Shown here piece by piece: positions 19,820 to 29,474 of a stretch of DNA of 40,000 nt. A program made the translations under genes and the position numbers. The notes beneath the pieces are model-generated. The model saw only the letters and a program-made list of their open reading frames with translations. It was not told the origin of the DNA and did no database searches. This stretch comes from Anaeromyces robustus (lineage: Eukaryota; Neocallimastigomycota; Neocallimastigomycetes; Neocallimastigales; Neocallimastigaceae): assembly GCA_002104895.1 (NCBI GenBank), contig MCFG01000325.1, forward strand, positions 17,501-57,500, in the 5' to 3' direction. The number at the start of each line of letters is the position of its first letter. Position 1 is the first letter of the stretch.

Positions 19820-20644
19820 GGTGGTAGTAGTAGTAGTCTTAGTTTTTGTTTTTGGAAGACAACATTTAATATCACTACCTCCTGGACATTTACCACTAAC
19901 AATATTACCAGTACCACATTCACTTACAGGAATACATTGACCTTCTACTCCATTACTTTCACAAGTATTTTTTGGAAGACAACATTTTATGTCAGAACCT
20001 CCTGGACATAAACCAGTAATAGTAAAACCATCACAATCTTTAACATTCTTACATTTACCATTTAATCCATCATAAGTACATTTTGGTTCAGGTTTTGGAA
20101 GACAACATTTAATGTCACTACCTCCTGGACATTTACCACTAACAATATTACCAGTACCACATTCACTTACAGGAATACATTGACCTTCTACACCATCACT
20201 TTCACAAGTATTTTTTGGAAGACAACATTTTATGTCAGAACCTCCTGGACATAAACCAGTAACGGTAAAGCCATCACAATCTTTAACATTCTTACATTTA
20301 CCATTTAATCCATCATAAGTACATTTTGGTTCAGATTTTGGAACACAACATTTAAAATTACTACCTCCTGGACATTTTCCAGAAATAGTTTCACCACCAC
20401 ATTCATCAGTAAACATACAACTACCTGTTCTTCCATCATCAGCTTGACATGGAATATCATCACAACACTTTATGTTAGATGGATCATCTGGACATTTTCC
20501 GGAAACATATTCACCACTATATTTACCACATGTTTCAGTAGAAATACATATACCAGTTTTACCACTGCATTTACCATTAACAGCAGCTAATGAAGATGGT
20601 ATAGTAACTAATAAAGCTAAGAATATTTTAGAATTGAAATGCAT
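19433..20644 (-). CDS. Secreted protein: six Cys-rich modules, Thr/Lys linker, C-terminal CBM1
   Basis: 403 residues, single exon. Residues 1-20 form a signal peptide (KIFLALLVTIPSSLAA). Six modules of about 40 residues follow (about 25-62, 66-101, 108-142, 147-182, 189-223, 228-263), each with six Cys in the pattern C..GxxGxC.....C......GxCPGG...CC. This is the small module known in front of catalytic domains in some fungal secreted hydrolases, and it resembles animal clip-type spacing. A linker of Thr runs and KKTK blocks (about 266-347) precedes a CBM1-like cellulose-binding module (about 355-395) with CGG, CC, C and the aromatic cluster NPYYYQCVW. No catalytic domain is present, so a role as cellulose-bound adhesin or scaffold, or in wall protection, is inferred. 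Modules 5-6 are a near copy of modules 3-4. Gut fungi grow on plant fibre, which fits CBM1. Confidence 0.85.
19847..20323 (-). repeat. Tandem duplication of a two-module unit (period 243 bp) in the Cys-rich gene
   Basis: Segments about 20090-20323 (modules 3-4) and about 19847-20080 (modules 5-6) encode almost identical 78-residue pairs (CTYDGLNGKC... and ...GVEGQCIPVSEC...). They differ at only a few positions, for example TVTG/TITG and CESD/CESN. This indicates recent in-frame duplication. Confidence 0.85.
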
Positions 20645-22308
20645 TTTTATATATATATATTTATATATATATTTAAAATTTTTTTTTTTTAAAATTTTTT
20701 TATTTAATAATTTATTTTTTAAAAAAAAAAAATAAAATAAAAAGGAATTTCTAATAATATTTATACTTTTTTTATTATTAATTTATTTTTTAATATTTTT
20801 TAATATTTTTAAAATTAATATATATATATATTTTTTTCCAAAATAAATATAATTGTTCATTTATGCTGAATGAATCACCACAAAAAATGATATTATTAAT
20901 AAACAAAATAGTATTATATTATTATTAATAATTTATTTCATAAATAATAAAATTGTTAATACCTATAAAAAAAAATTTTTTTTTATTCATAACAATATAT
21001 TTTGTAATACCTAAAAATAAAATTTATTGATAGTATTATTGTAATACTTTAAAAAATTAAATTTTATTGATTAATAATGTAATACAATATTATATTAAAA
21101 TTTACCATTATTCATTTATTATGAAATAAAAATAATAATAATTATTAATTATAAATACAGAGGTTATATAATAAAATTTATATTAAATATATTAAATAAC
21201 TCTATTCCTTTTTTTTCTCTTTTATATTAATTGCTTCAAAATAATTAATTTTAATTTATTTATTAATAATAACAATAATAAAGAATTGAATGAATGAATG
21301 AATGAATAATAATTAATAATAATTAATAATAATAAAATACTAAATTACAAGTCTAATAATGGATTATTAATAATTTAATATAAAAAAATTATTTCTTTTT
21401 TAATATTATACGATGTTATAATCCACTTTTTACTATGGATATTAATTATAATTGTTTATTTTTAAATAATTTTATTTATATTAAAATTATTGCTAATATT
21501 CTATTGAGGATAAAAAAAGATAGAAAAATATGTATTATATTTTTTATATTACTTAAAGAAAAAACTATTAATGATTATGAATTCATATATATAATAATTA
21601 ACTTATTTTCTTTAAATAAGATATATTATAATAATAATAATAATAATAATATTAATATTAATTAATATTATAGTACTAAAAAAAAAATTGTATTTTGAAT
21701 ATGAAAAGATTTACAAAAAACACAAGAATAATAATAATAATAATACATAAAACATATTTAAAATACAGAACAAATTAAAATTAATTTTTTTTTTTTTTTT
21801 AAAATTTAAATTTAAATAATTTCGTTACACAAGATTACATAAAAATAAAGTACATCTCTGGTTATTATAATATATTATAATATATTTTATATATATGTGT
21901 TAATCAATTATAACATATAGTTATAATATATGTATTATTAACCCTTAAAAATTAATAATATTAAAAATTTAAATTAAAATTTTTAAATTTATCTTGTATC
22001 CATTTTACATTTTTATTATTTCATTCTTGTATCGTATAATTGAATTGTTTCTAAGTGAATTACTAAACTTTATTAATATTTTTTTTTTACTTTAAAATAC
22101 ATACATTTATAAATATATGTTTTCGTTAAATACACTTATATATATATTTCTTACTCTAAAATACGCTTATAAATATATTAAATATATTAAAAATAACTGA
22201 TATATAATAATAGTATTAAAAAAAAAAACAATATTTTTTATATGAAAAGTGATTTTTATGAGTTTATAATTATATATTGTAAATAATATATTATAAAGAT
22301 TTCGTAAC

Positions 22309-22340
<32 letters not shown>

Positions 22341-23020
22341 AAAATGAAAAAGAAATTGATGTATATAACTTTAATTAATATTATACACAATATTTTACAA
22401 TATCTTGTATAATTTAATTATTTTATAAAATAATTTCATTGTTTTTTTTTTATTATTATTATTACTTTTATTATTGTTTATTGTTATTATTATCCACTGA
22501 ATGTAATGTTTTTTATTATGGAATATTATGTTATTTTTTTTTTTGAGTTCAATTATAATTTAATTAAAAATATAAAATTTAATTAAATAATTTCAAATGT
22601 TCATTATAATATTTATTATGTATTTTTTTTAATATTTATATTCATATATATTATTTAATTAATATATAATTATCAACGAAATGTAAATTAGCATGATTCT
22701 AATGTTAATGTTTTCATATAGTGAGGTAAAAACTGTCTTATTGAAAATAAATTCATCAAGAAATATTTAATTAAACATAATAATTATTAAATATAGATAT
22801 AATATATTTTATGTTTTTGAAAATAATATTTTTTTCCATTCCATTGTATGTTATTTATTAATTTTTATTCTAAAGAAAAAATATATATTTTCAAAAATTA
22901 TATAAAAAATTGATATAAAAATATTTATATATTTGTAATATAAATTAATCATTTTTAAAATATATAATACTAATAAGATGTATAGATAAAACATTAATAA
23001 TATTAATATTAATTAAAATT
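20645..23020. other. AT-rich 5' flank of the CBM1 gene; no supported gene
   Basis: Nearly pure A/T with a 28-nt poly-A run (22312-22339). The motif TAATACCTA occurs at about 20959 and 21007, 300-370 bp upstream of the CBM1 gene start, each followed by A-rich sequence. An open frame at 21435-21665 (+, MDINYNCLFLNNFIYIKII...) is Ile/Asn-rich, ends in an AAT repeat and is probably chance. Confidence 0.5.
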
Positions 23021-23206
23021 TTTATAATAGATTCATGTCTTTAATTTCAAAGTATAATTAATAATGTATTATAATTTTTATTTATTTTATTGATTATTAT
23101 AATATTCTTTTTCGATTAAAATCTTTATAATAATAAATAAAATAAATAAAAATTATAATACATTATTAATTATACTTTCTAGTTATAGGCATGAATCTAT
23201 TATAAA
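23021..23206. repeat. 186-bp foldback element with about 71-bp arms
   Basis: Left arm 23021-23091 and right arm 23136-23206 are reverse complements with only about five mismatches, around a 44-nt A/T-rich spacer. The tips read TTTATAATAGATTCATG and CATGAATCTATTATAAA. A perfect core (AAAGTATAATTAATAATGTA and beyond) is flanked by the mismatched segment. The shape suits a MITE-like palindromic element or a long hairpin RNA precursor; no transposase is nearby. Confidence 0.85.
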
Positions 23207-23216
23207 GAAGATAAAA

Positions 23217-23600
23217 CAAATATTTTATATTAGAAAGATCAAATACTTTCAATTATGGTTTATCATGAATGGATAAGAAAATATTGTAAAGTATTTAATT
23301 TAATTAACTATGGAGAAGATATTCATAGTAGATAAATTAAGTTATTTACCTCTTTCATTAACATGTAGTCATGAAAATAAATTATATAAAATAATAGATA
23401 AATTAAGTTATTTACCTCTTTCATTAACATGTAGTCATGGAAATAAATAATATGAGATATATCTTTATTTATAATGTATTTAGTAATTTAGTATATAATG
23501 AAAGGATAATAAAATAATTATTTAATAGAAAACAAATACGATCAAACATCATTAAAAATTTTATGTTATTATATGTGTTATTATAAAAATATATTCATTA
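23217..23600 (+). pseudogene. Ankyrin-repeat-like relic with a duplicated 54-bp segment
   Basis: Short pieces read like the ankyrin repeats common in gut fungi. Around 23286-23328, IVKYLI and INYGEDIH appear in two different frames. They are followed by two copies of DKLSYLPLSLTCSH with E/G-N-K before a stop at about 23447, then scattered remnants. There is no start codon, no splice structure and no long frame, so it is a broken fragment. The ankyrin reading rests on a few residues and is tentative. Confidence 0.4.
23329..23448. repeat. Tandem direct repeat, 54-bp copies, 66-bp period
   Basis: Copies 23329-23382 and 23395-23448 (TAGATAAATTAAGTTATTTA through CATGRAAATAAAT) are identical except for one A/G difference, so the duplication is recent relative to the decay around it. 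Confidence 0.9.
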
Positions 23601-23945
23601 TATAATAAATTTTATAAAAAAAATATTATGATATATTATGTTTAAATTTATTATAATATATCATAATATATTAATTTATAATAATATTTAAATATATGAT
23701 TTAGATTAGAAAATTCTTAATTTATTTATAATATATTTCAAAAAAAAAAAAAAAAAAAAAAAGGTAAAAAAAAAATTGCCACAAATAATTATAAATACTT
23801 TATTATTAATTAATAAATAATTTTTTTTTTTAATATTTAACAGAAATAAAAATTATATGTATTTCATATATATGTAATTTTAGTAATCATTATAAAAAAC
23901 TTAAAATTAACAACCCACTTTTTTTTTTTATAAATATATATTTAG

Positions 23946-24868
23946 TCAAAATTAACGAAAAAAAGAATAGTAATTTAAAAAAGTTTTCTTTTCTGGCTAT
24001 AGTTTTAACAATTTTGTTAATAGTTTTAATAATCAGAATAATGAATTCAATTGAACAATCTAAAAGTTATCCACCTTCAATGTGTCATGAAAAATCTAAA
24101 GAATGTATAGGAGGTTGGTTTTATAAAATTCATACAAAAAGTCCAGAAAAAAATGCAGAATTTGCTTCAACTCATGGTTGGAATTATGTTCTTTTAACTT
24201 CTAATATTGAATCTCAAAGTGCTAGAGATCTTTTAGTTAATAATACTTTAGCTTTTAGAGCAAAAAATATCGACGTTCATATTATGTGTCTTGAAAATAC
24301 GGATTATATTGATAATCCAATTTTAGCTTACAATGAAATATCTGAAATATTAAAATTTGTTAATGAAAATAATTTAGATATAGAAGGTATTCATATAGAT
24401 TGTGAACCTCATGGTAGAGAAGATTGGAAAACAGCATCAGTAGAAGAAAAAAATGATATATTTAATAACTATTTAAAAGTTATAGAATATGGTAGACAAG
24501 CTATTAATGAATTTAGACCTAATACAAAATATTCTGCTGCCGTGGCATGGTGGTATTCAGCTATCACTAAAAATAAGGAATTAGTATATGGTAGAGGAGG
24601 TGATTTAGTAAATAAAGATAGACTAGATTTTATTATTCCTATGATTTATGACGGCGCAGGTGGTACAGTTGAAAAAGTAATTAGTAATTCAGAAGACTAT
24701 ATAACAGATAATGTATCGACTGTTATTGGAATTGCTGTTAATGATTATAATTACAATAATTTCAATAACATTATTCAAGAAATTAAAAAAAGAAGAAGAG
24801 AAAGTAAATACTTTAAAGGAATTTCCATTTTTGCTAATCATTTATACCCTGATTGGGATGATTTCTAA
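23946..24868 (+). CDS. Membrane-anchored GH18-like TIM-barrel protein, copy 1 (5' exon unresolved)
   Basis: The open frame ends with PDWDDF and TAA at 24868. A hydrophobic segment (FSFLAIVLTILLIVLIIRI) follows a basic stretch, suggesting a type II signal anchor with the domain outside the cytoplasm. The rest reads as eight beta strands of a TIM barrel: GGWFY, YVLL, IDVHIMCLE, IEGIHIDCEPHG, YSAAVAWWYS, LDFIIPMIYDG, STVIGIAV, FKGISIF. HIDCEP (strand 4) and PMIYDG (strand 6) match the positions of the GH18 motifs DxDxE and MxYD, with His in place of the first Asp. A chitinase- or glucosidase-like hydrolase is inferred, substrate unknown. No ATG lies upstream of the anchor in frame, so a short first exon is likely. 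One possible join is ATG at 23857, donor at 23874 and acceptor at 23970, giving MYFIYINLKKFSF; this is weak. Start given is the first base after a TTTAG acceptor-like site. Confidence 0.7.
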
Positions 24869-25137
24869 AGTACAATAATATAAAATAATAATAATCATTA
24901 ATAATGCATAAATGAAACATATACATAATTTTAAAATAATTAAAAACTTAATAATGTATAATACATATGTAAAGTTTATATATTTATATAAAAAAAAAAA
25001 ACAATAAAACTATCTTAAATATAAAAATTAATAGTAATTATTATTTGTATTTGAATATTTAAGATTAATTTATATTTTGGTGTTTAATTTTTTTATTGAG
25101 ATTATATTTAATTTAAATAATTATATATTTAATTTAC

Positions 25138-25170
<33 letters not shown>

Positions 25171-26252
25171 TATCTTTCCTTTCAATTTAATTATATATTA
25201 TGATAAATATGGTTTGAAATATATAACTAAAAAAATATGTAGTTGATAATTTAATATTTACAATAAATGTTATTTATACATATTGATTAACTATTTATAA
25301 TTAAATATTAATAATAATAATTAATCAATATGATGGAATCACAAAATGTTAAAAAAAAAAATTTAAAAATTTAAGGAAAAAAATAATATATTATTGAATT
25401 ATTTAAAGTTATAAATTATTGAATTGGTCCTTTTATGAATTAAATAAAATTTTTTATTTTGTATTTTTATGTACCTTTAAAAATTAATTTTAACGTGAAT
25501 ATCACTTGATATAAATAAATTTATAAGCTAACATAATCTTTGATTGTTTAATTTTTTTTTAAAACTTTAATAATATAGAATGAAAATATATAAATTTATA
25601 ATTCATAATGAAGTTTTTTATTATGTTCTATTTATATATACAAAAATTATTAATTAAAATCTCATATATGAAATTGTTAATTTTAAAAATTATTATAAAA
25701 ATGATATGTCCCATTAATGTATTATTATATAATAATTTTTGTTTGTTTCTTTTCTTTTTTATTTTTTTTTTTTTTTATTTCTTTTTACTCTATAATATAA
25801 TCTAGGATTAAAGATATTAAAATGGTAAAGAATTATTCGAATTAAATATGTTATTCATTAAATTTTTAATGTTCGTTGAATATATGATATTCATCTAATA
25901 TAAAATATATAACAATTGACTAAAAGAGACTTTTTTATATAAAGTATCTCTTTTGGTTGCTTTAATTGTTAATAACTATTAATATTATGAATTTTTAAAA
26001 ATACGAATATATATATATATATAACAACAAAAATATTAACTTGCTTTTTTATAAAAATCTATGAATTTATGTAATGTTTAAATATTCAATAAAATAATAA
26101 TTAATTGTTAATTATTCTATATATATATATAATAAAAAGCATTTTAAATTTATTAAAAAAAATTTTGTTATATATATATATCTTCAAAGAATACCAACAC
26201 CACATACGAATGTTAAAGTATTTAATAGAAATTCTTAATTTCAAAAAAATAA

Positions 26253-26285
<33 letters not shown>

Positions 26286-26430
26286 AAAAGAAAAAGTAAT
26301 CACATCTCTAATACTATATTTTATAAATAATTAAATCTTTAGATTTTTTTCTAACTAATTAATTAATAAATAAATAAATAAATAAATATAAATTATAAAT
26401 ATTAATAATAATTATCATTTTTATTTTTAA
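24869..26430. other. Intergenic DNA between the tandem GH18-like copies
   Basis: AT-rich. Contains (TTA)n near 25141-25170, T tracts, an imperfect hairpin at 25911-25970 and a long A tract near 26255-26296. It should contain the promoter and possible first exon of copy 2, but no ATG-to-donor segment could be chosen with confidence. Confidence 0.5.
25911..25970. repeat. Imperfect inverted repeat
   Basis: AACAATTGACTAAAAGAGA pairs imperfectly with TCTCTTTTGGTTGC..AATTGTT around an A/T loop. It is upstream of GH18-like copy 2 and may be incidental. Confidence 0.45.
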
Positions 26431-26451
26431 ATATATATAATAAATAAAAAG

Positions 26452-27357
26452 AATAAATTTTTAAAAATATTTTCTTTCATATTTGTAAGTTTTACAGTTT
26501 TGATTTTAAGTTTGATCAGTTTAATAAGTTTGATTGATAAAAAAAATAAAGATTATCAACCTTCAATATGTAATGTGAATTCTTCTGAAGATTGTTTAGG
26601 AGGTTGGTTTTATAGAGTCAATAAAAAACGTGCTGATAAAAATGCAGAATTTGCTTCAACTCATGATTGGAATTATGTTCTTTTATCTTCTAATGTTAAA
26701 TCACAAAATGCCAGAGAACGTTTAGTTAATAATACTTTAGCTTTTAGAGCAAAAAATATTGATGTTCATATTATGTGTCTTGAAGATACTGTTTATATTG
26801 ATGATCCAATTTCAGCTTACAATGAAATATCTGAGATATTGAAATTTGTTAATGAAAATAATTTAGATATACAAGGTATTCATATTGATTGTGAACCTCA
26901 TGGTCGAGAAGATTGGAAAACAGCATCAGTAGAAGAAAGAAATGTTATATTTAATAATTTTTTGAAGGTTGTAGAATATGGTAGACAAGCTATTAATGAA
27001 TTTAGACCTAAAACAACCTATTCAGCTGCTGTAGCATGGTGGTATTCAAGTAAAGCTAAAAATAATGAATTAGAATATGGTAGAGGATATGATTTAGTAA
27101 ATAAAGATAGATTAGATTTTATTATTCCTATGATTTATGACGGTGCAGGTGGTACAGTCGAAAGAGTAATTAGTCGATCAGAAGATTATATTACAGACAA
27201 TGCATCAACTGTTATTGGAATTGCTGTTGAAGACTATGATTACGATAAATTCAATAATATTGCCCAAGAAATTAAAAATATTAGAAAAGAAAGTCAATAC
27301 TTTAATGGAATTTCTGTTTATTCTAATCATCATTATCCTGATTGGGACGATTTTTAA
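26452..27357 (+). CDS. Membrane-anchored GH18-like TIM-barrel protein, copy 2 (5' exon unresolved)
   Basis: Tandem paralogue of the gene 1.6 kb upstream; roughly four in five residues match over the barrel. It has the same layout: a basic start (NKFLKIFSF), a hydrophobic anchor to about LISLISLID, then GGWFY, IDVHIMCLE, GIHIDCEPHG, AAVAWWYS, IIPMIYDGAGG and the same terminal YPDWDDF. The candidate catalytic Asp and Glu in HIDCEP and the MIYD motif are conserved, and so is the His replacing the first Asp of the GH18 signature. No ATG lies between the in-frame stop at 26428-26430 and the anchor, so either a first exon joins at the AG ending at 26451 or translation starts differently. Sequence around AAAAAGAAT is shared with copy 1 just before the anchor. 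The extracellular hydrolase role is inferred, not shown. Confidence 0.7.
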   Translation, partial: NKFLKIFSFIFVSFTVLILSLISLISLIDKKNKDYQPSICNVNSSEDCLGGWFYRVNKKRADKNAEFASTHDWNYVLLSSNVKSQNARERLVNNTLAFRAKNIDVHIMCLEDTVYIDDPISAYNEISEILKFVNENNLDIQGIHIDCEPHGREDWKTASVEERNVIFNNFLKVVEYGRQAINEFRPKTTYSAAVAWWYSSKAKNNELEYGRGYDLVNKDRLDFIIPMIYDGAGGTVERVISRSEDYITDNASTVIGIAVEDYDYDKFNNIAQEIKNIRKESQYFNGISVYSNHHYPDWDDF

Positions 27358-27921
27358 AAAAATTGAAAGAATATAAAATAAGAATTTTATAAACGTTAAT
27401 AATAATTTTCATTTATTTTCATTTATCATTATATGGTTTATATATATATATTTTAATTATATTATTAATATGTAATATTTTTTATTTCACATTTTATTCT
27501 TAGTGTATATAGTATATTATTAAAAGAAAAAAGTAAATAAAAAATATATATGTATATATATTAAATTATTTATATGTATTGTATGTATAATACATATAAT
27601 ACATAAAATTATTTATTTATTTTTAAACATAAATAAAATAAAAAAATTATTAAAAATTTTCAAAATTTTTGATAAAAAGGTGAATATCATTTGAGATACA
27701 TAAATTTATGATTTTGATATTATATTTTATTTATTTATTTATTTATACAATTAAATAATATATTTTATGTTTTCGAAAATATATTTTTTCCTTTTTAAAT
27801 TTATAATATAAAAGAATTTAAAAGAAAAAAAAAAATAATAATAAATAGTAAAAATTATATATTTGTAATATTAGTAATATAAAATTAATTGTTGTTAAAA
27901 TAAATAAATATTGTTAATAAA
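27358..27921. other. Intergenic, AT-rich
   Basis: 3' flank of GH18-like copy 2 and 5' flank of the membrane-protein gene. Holds AT/TATA-rich stretches and a few short inverted TATGTA-type repeats near 27560-27605. No gene seen. Confidence 0.5.
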
Positions 27922-29067
27922 ATGAGTAGGGAAACTGTTAGTAGGGCTAGAAAAAAGTATTTATTTACTGAAGATGAAAATGTTTTATATGATGATGAAG
28001 GTAAAATTCATTTTATTTAAATTATTTGCTTTCTATTTGAATTTTTTTATAATATATAATATATGTTTAATTTATATATTTTATTTATTTTTTAAATATT
28101 TTTGATATTAAATATATACAAAACTAAACATTTTTAATTTAATTATTTTATTATTATTTTTTTTAATTATGACTTATATTAATAGAGCAAGAAGAAATCA
28201 TTAATACTTTAACTGAAAAAAATGATAAGAATAATGAAATATACTCTGTAAGTAAATAGAATCATATTTTTTATAAACCTTCATAAAATTATTTTATAAT
28301 AATATATGATTAATTGTAATATTATATTTATTTTTTATTTTTTATTTTTTAAATAATAGATAGCTATTTCAATTGCATCTGTTGTATTAAATTTAATGTA
28401 ATTCTCTTTTTGTTTTATATTATATAACAACATAGTATTAAATTTTATATATTCAATTCATTATATTATTTTCGTTAATAATTTTATAAATAATATTTTT
28501 TATTAAAACATATATATATATATTTATAGATTTAACTATGAAATTATTGCAAATAGCGTTTCATATTTAAGTGGTTTTATAATTTTTATATCTTGGGTTA
28601 TTATATGTTGTATTACCACTTCATTTAGACAATATACAACTCATAAGTACTATGTACGTGTAGATGATAATGATGATAATGCATATAACAATGGAAAAAA
28701 TGAATCTGATGGAGATATTGTCAATTCAAAATATTCTCCAAAAAATTCACTTTTCAAAAGGAAATATTTAGAACATTTCCAATTATTAAACTCATCTTCT
28801 AATTATAAACGTTTTGATATGTCTAATGATCATGAAGTTCCAATATCACCATTTGTTGATATTATAAATTACGTCAGTTTTGGATTATCTATATTAATTG
28901 TTATATTAACTATTTGTTTCCAAAATTGGTGGCATATTAATAAATTAATACCATTTATACCAATGATTATGACTATAGCTAATATTTATGCTTCATATAT
29001 TATCGACCAAACTACTACTGAAATTAATAGTTTAAAAACTTTTGAAGCACCATTCAAAGGTGCTTAA
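27922..29067 (+). CDS. Four-exon gene for a 238-aa membrane protein with four predicted helices
   Basis: Exons 27922-28000, 28186-28247, 28360-28397 and 28530-29067; introns of 185, 112 and 132 nt have GT...AG ends and phases that fit, giving 238 codons plus TAA. The protein begins MSRETVSRARKKYLFTEDEN with an acidic N-terminus (about 1-46). Hydrophobic helices lie at about 48-66 and 69-90. A hydrophilic Asp/Asn/Lys-rich loop follows (about 93-167), then helices at about 170-190 and 198-218 and a short tail ending in EAPFKGA. No signal peptide or recognised family motif. The two helix pairs around a charged loop suggest a small tetraspan protein, but tetraspanin or claudin signatures are not seen. 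An alternative start inside exon 4 (ATG at 28819) would leave only the last two helices. It is convergent with the serpin gene. Function unknown. Confidence 0.7.
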
Positions 29068-29403
29068 TTATTTTCATTATTTTTTTTAATTTATTTTCAA
29101 AAAAGAAACAAAAAATAAAAATATTATATAAAAAAATAAAGAATATGTATATTAATTAATAATTAAGCAAATAAATTTACTAATAACATATAATTAATAA
29201 AAATTAAAATAAAAATTAATAACAATAAAAAAAAAATAAAGTTAAGAAATGAAAAAAGTTCAACTATTAAATAACAGAAATTATATCAATAAATTAGAAA
29301 AAATTATTGATGATTATGAAAAAAAAAAACTTTTTTTTTCTTTTATAATATATTAACAGTATTTAATCTAATAATTGAGTATTTATTCTCAACTATATAA
29401 TCA

Positions 29404-29473
<70 letters not shown>

Positions 29474-29474
29474 T
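29068..29474. other. Convergent intergenic with (AAAT)n microsatellite
   Basis: Shared 3' flank of the membrane-protein gene and the serpin gene. About 17 copies of AAAT occupy 29404-29470, directly beside the serpin stop codon. No coding signal. Confidence 0.7.

Noticed and set aside
19540-20011. Pro/Leu-rich, Ser/Cys-rich and poly-Val frames over the CBM1 gene
   Set aside because: Other-frame readings of the ACT/AAG Thr/Lys linker repeats; the real frame has signal peptide, Cys modules and CBM1.
21435-21665. 76-codon + strand frame
   Set aside because: Composition follows the A/T background and it ends in an AAT repeat; likely chance.
29404-29470. Regular repeat array considered as CRISPR or telomere-like
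   Set aside because: It is a plain AAAT microsatellite without spacers.
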